NCBI GenBank assembly: GCA_029265335.1
Contig: JAJUJN010000063.1
Coordinates: forward strand, 1 to 9,329
Direction of reading: 5' to 3'
Length of the DNA stretch: 9,329 bases
Source: Alcaligenaceae bacterium
GTDB taxonomy: Bacteria > Pseudomonadota > Gammaproteobacteria > Burkholderiales > Burkholderiaceae_B
The notes below the pieces were generated by a model that was not told the origin of the DNA, did no database searches, and saw only the letters and a program-made list of their open reading frames with translations. Within the stretch, counting starts at the first letter, position 1, and each line of letters starts with the position of its first letter. The position numbers were made by a program, and so were the translations under genes. Positions 7,938 through 9,329 of this stretch are shown piece after piece.

Positions 7938-8825
7938 TCAGAAGCTCCCGAGTTGATGTTCCAAAAATTGGTTAGGCTTGACGGCGCGATCGATGGCCTG
8001 CAGCGAACGCAGCAAAGGCTCCATGTATTGCAGGGGCACTGCATTGGGGCCATCGGACAGGGCCCGGTCGGGGTCGGGGTGGGTTTCCATGAACACTCCG
8101 GACACCCCGGCCGCCACGGCGGCTCGCGCCAGTACGGGTACGAACTCACGACGGCCGCCCGACGAAGTGCCTTGCCCACCCGGCAACTGTACCGAATGGG
8201 TGGCGTCGAATACGACCGGGCAGCCAGTTTGACGCATGATAGCCAGGCTGCGCATGTCGGATACCAGGTTGTGATAACCGAAAGAGGCCCCGCGTTCGCA
8301 GACCAGAATATTGCGGCCGTTATGGCCGGCCTCGAGGGAAGCCTCGCGCGCCTTCTGCACCACCTGCAGCATGTCTTCGGGCGCAAGGAACTGCCCTTTT
8401 TTGATATTCACCGGCTTGCCGGAGGCAGCACAAGCCCGAATGAAGTCGGTTTGGCGGCACAGAAAAGCCGGGGTCTGCAGCACGTCGACCGCCGCGGCCA
8501 CTTCGTTGACCTGGGCAATTTCATGCACGTCGGTGAGCACTGGCACCTGGAGCTCCGCTCGCACATCGGCCAGGATGGCAAGGCCTTCGCTCATGCCCGG
8601 CCCACGATAGGAACTCCCAGAGCTGCGGTTGGCTTTGTCGAATGAGCTCTTATAAATAAAGGGAATTTGCAGTGACTGGCAAATTTCGCGCAGTGCGCCG
8701 GCGGTGTCGAATGCCATTTGGCGCGATTCGATCACGCAGGGCCCAGCAATGAGAAAGAAGGGGTGCTGCAAACCCACGGAGTAGCCGCAGAGCTCCATGG
8801 CAGGATGATCGGTAGGGAGAGTCAT
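7938..8825 (-). CDS. kdsA: 2-dehydro-3-deoxyphosphooctonate aldolase (KDO-8-phosphate synthase)
   Basis: Condenses phosphoenolpyruvate with arabinose 5-phosphate to KDO 8-phosphate for the lipopolysaccharide inner core. It has 295 residues, about ten longer than usual because of a short N-terminal extension. Motifs: AGPCVIES (27-34), [11 protein letters not shown] (59-69), FLCRQTD (121-127), NIKKGQF (140-146), DATHSVQ (207-213) and METHPDP (246-252). Cys30 sits where metal-dependent enzymes (Aquifex) have cysteine and the E. coli enzyme has asparagine. His210, Glu247 and Asp258 complete the expected metal site. The ATG at 8825 overlaps the pyrG stop (ATGA) and has AAGG 7 nt upstream. An internal ATG at 8798 (286 residues, MELCG) matches relatives better in length but has no ribosome site. 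Upstream extension to 8975 would lie within pyrG and is not credible. Confidence 0.96.
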   Translation of the reverse strand: MTLPTDHPAMELCGYSVGLQHPFFLIAGPCVIESRQMAFDTAGALREICQSLQIPFIYKSSFDKANRSSGSSYRGPGMSEGLAILADVRAELQVPVLTDVHEIAQVNEVAAAVDVLQTPAFLCRQTDFIRACAASGKPVNIKKGQFLAPEDMLQVVQKAREASLEAGHNGRNILVCERGASFGYHNLVSDMRSLAIMRQTGCPVVFDATHSVQLPGGQGTSSGGRREFVPVLARAAVAAGVSGVFMETHPDPDRALSDGPNAVPLQYMEPLLRSLQAIDRAVKPNQFLEHQLGSF

Positions 8826-9329
8826 GCCGTGACCTTGCTGGCGTTCTCGGCATCGTCTTCGGTGCGCCGACGTTTCTGATAATCGAGCGCGGCGCGCACA
8901 AAGCTGGTGAAGAGCGGGTGCCCGTCGCGCGGAGTCGAGGTGAACTCCGGGTGGAACTGCACACCGATGAACCACGGGTGGTCGGGCAACTCCATGATCT
9001 CTGGGAGACTTTCGGTGGGCGTGCGGGCGCTGATCACCAGGCCGGCCTCTTCCAGCTTGGGCACGTATAGATTATTGACTTCGTAGCGATGGCGGTGACG
9101 CTCGTAGACTTCGGTGCCGTAGATCTGGGCTGCGCGCGTGCCGGGCTTGACGGGCACACGTTGCGCCCCCTTGCGCATGGTGCCGCCCAGGTTCGATTTG
9201 GTGTCGCGGCGCTCGATCTGACCTTCACGATCTTGCCATTCGGTGATGAGGGCCACCACAGGATGCAGGGTGTCGGGCTCGAACTCAGTGCTGTTGGCCC
9301 CCGAAAAGCCGGCGACATTGCGGGCAAAC
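8822..9329 (-). CDS. pyrG: CTP synthase, C-terminal part (partial, 5' end outside window)
   Basis: Makes CTP from UTP with ATP and glutamine, the last step of de novo pyrimidine nucleotide synthesis. Only the last 168 codons are present; the whole enzyme is usually about 545 residues. The visible part is the end of the class I glutamine amidotransferase domain. It begins [16 protein letters not shown], then has [18 protein letters not shown] and [11 protein letters not shown]. The catalytic His and Glu lie in [19 protein letters not shown]. The catalytic cysteine lies beyond the right edge. The stop overlaps the kdsA start by 4 bp (ATGA). The pyrG-kdsA-eno order is a well-known conserved arrangement. 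No irregularity is seen in this part. Confidence 0.97.
   Translation of the reverse strand, partial: FARNVAGFSGANSTEFEPDTLHPVVALITEWQDREGQIERRDTKSNLGGTMRKGAQRVPVKPGTRAAQIYGTEVYERHRHRYEVNNLYVPKLEEAGLVISARTPTESLPEIMELPDHPWFIGVQFHPEFTSTPRDGHPLFTSFVRAALDYQKRRRTEDDAENASKVTA

Noticed and set aside
8826..8975. Upstream extension of kdsA to 345 residues
   Set aside because: The extra 50 residues overlap pyrG in another frame and are arginine/alanine-rich shadow sequence. KdsA is normally about 280-290 residues.

Overview
The window comes from a GC-rich proteobacterium, most likely a betaproteobacterium of the order Burkholderiales and plausibly Alcaligenaceae-like. The evidence is the gene order pyrG-kdsA-eno-ftsB, a short FtsB with the membrane-exit motif IQYPLWLGKGGW that I recall from Burkholderia and Bordetella FtsB, and a KdsA of the AGPCVIES (metal-site cysteine) type. 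The family-level placement is inference. All nine genes lie on the minus strand, so the window reads biologically from right to left.

Right part (9329 to 6303): a housekeeping cluster. The 3' end of pyrG (CTP synthase, glutaminase domain) overlaps kdsA (KDO-8-phosphate synthase) by 4 bp. kdsA is followed after 3 bp by eno (enolase). After a 57-bp gap holding a perfect 10-bp hairpin comes ftsB, a small divisome protein. Close packing suggests one transcription unit.

Middle (6302 to 3121): a complete tripartite TRAP transporter. It comprises dctP (periplasmic binding protein), dctQ (small membrane subunit) and dctM (large membrane subunit, overlapping dctQ by 11 bp). The 231-bp region ahead of dctP carries a perfect FNR/ANR-type box (TTGAT-N4-ATCAA) overlapping the -35 position of a TAGAAT -10 candidate. 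This suggests oxygen- or nitric-oxide-responsive expression. The 124-bp dctP-dctQ gap contains two consecutive stem-loops, one a perfect 14-bp stem. They probably set a higher level of binding protein than of membrane subunits.

Left part (3120 to 1): the start of an ABC importer operon of the dipeptide/oligopeptide (family 5 binding protein) type. A 741-residue binding protein has a predicted transmembrane helix at each end. Its stop overlaps the GTG start of a DppB/OppB-like permease, which runs off the left edge. A 132-bp gap with two small hairpins and a weak -10 candidate separates this operon from dctM.

I see no tRNA, rRNA, CRISPR array, insertion sequence, attachment site or phage gene. 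No non-coding stretch exceeds 300 bp. I do not see a clearly new biological system; the points most worth checking are the FNR-type box, the dctP-dctQ hairpin pair and the doubly anchored binding protein.
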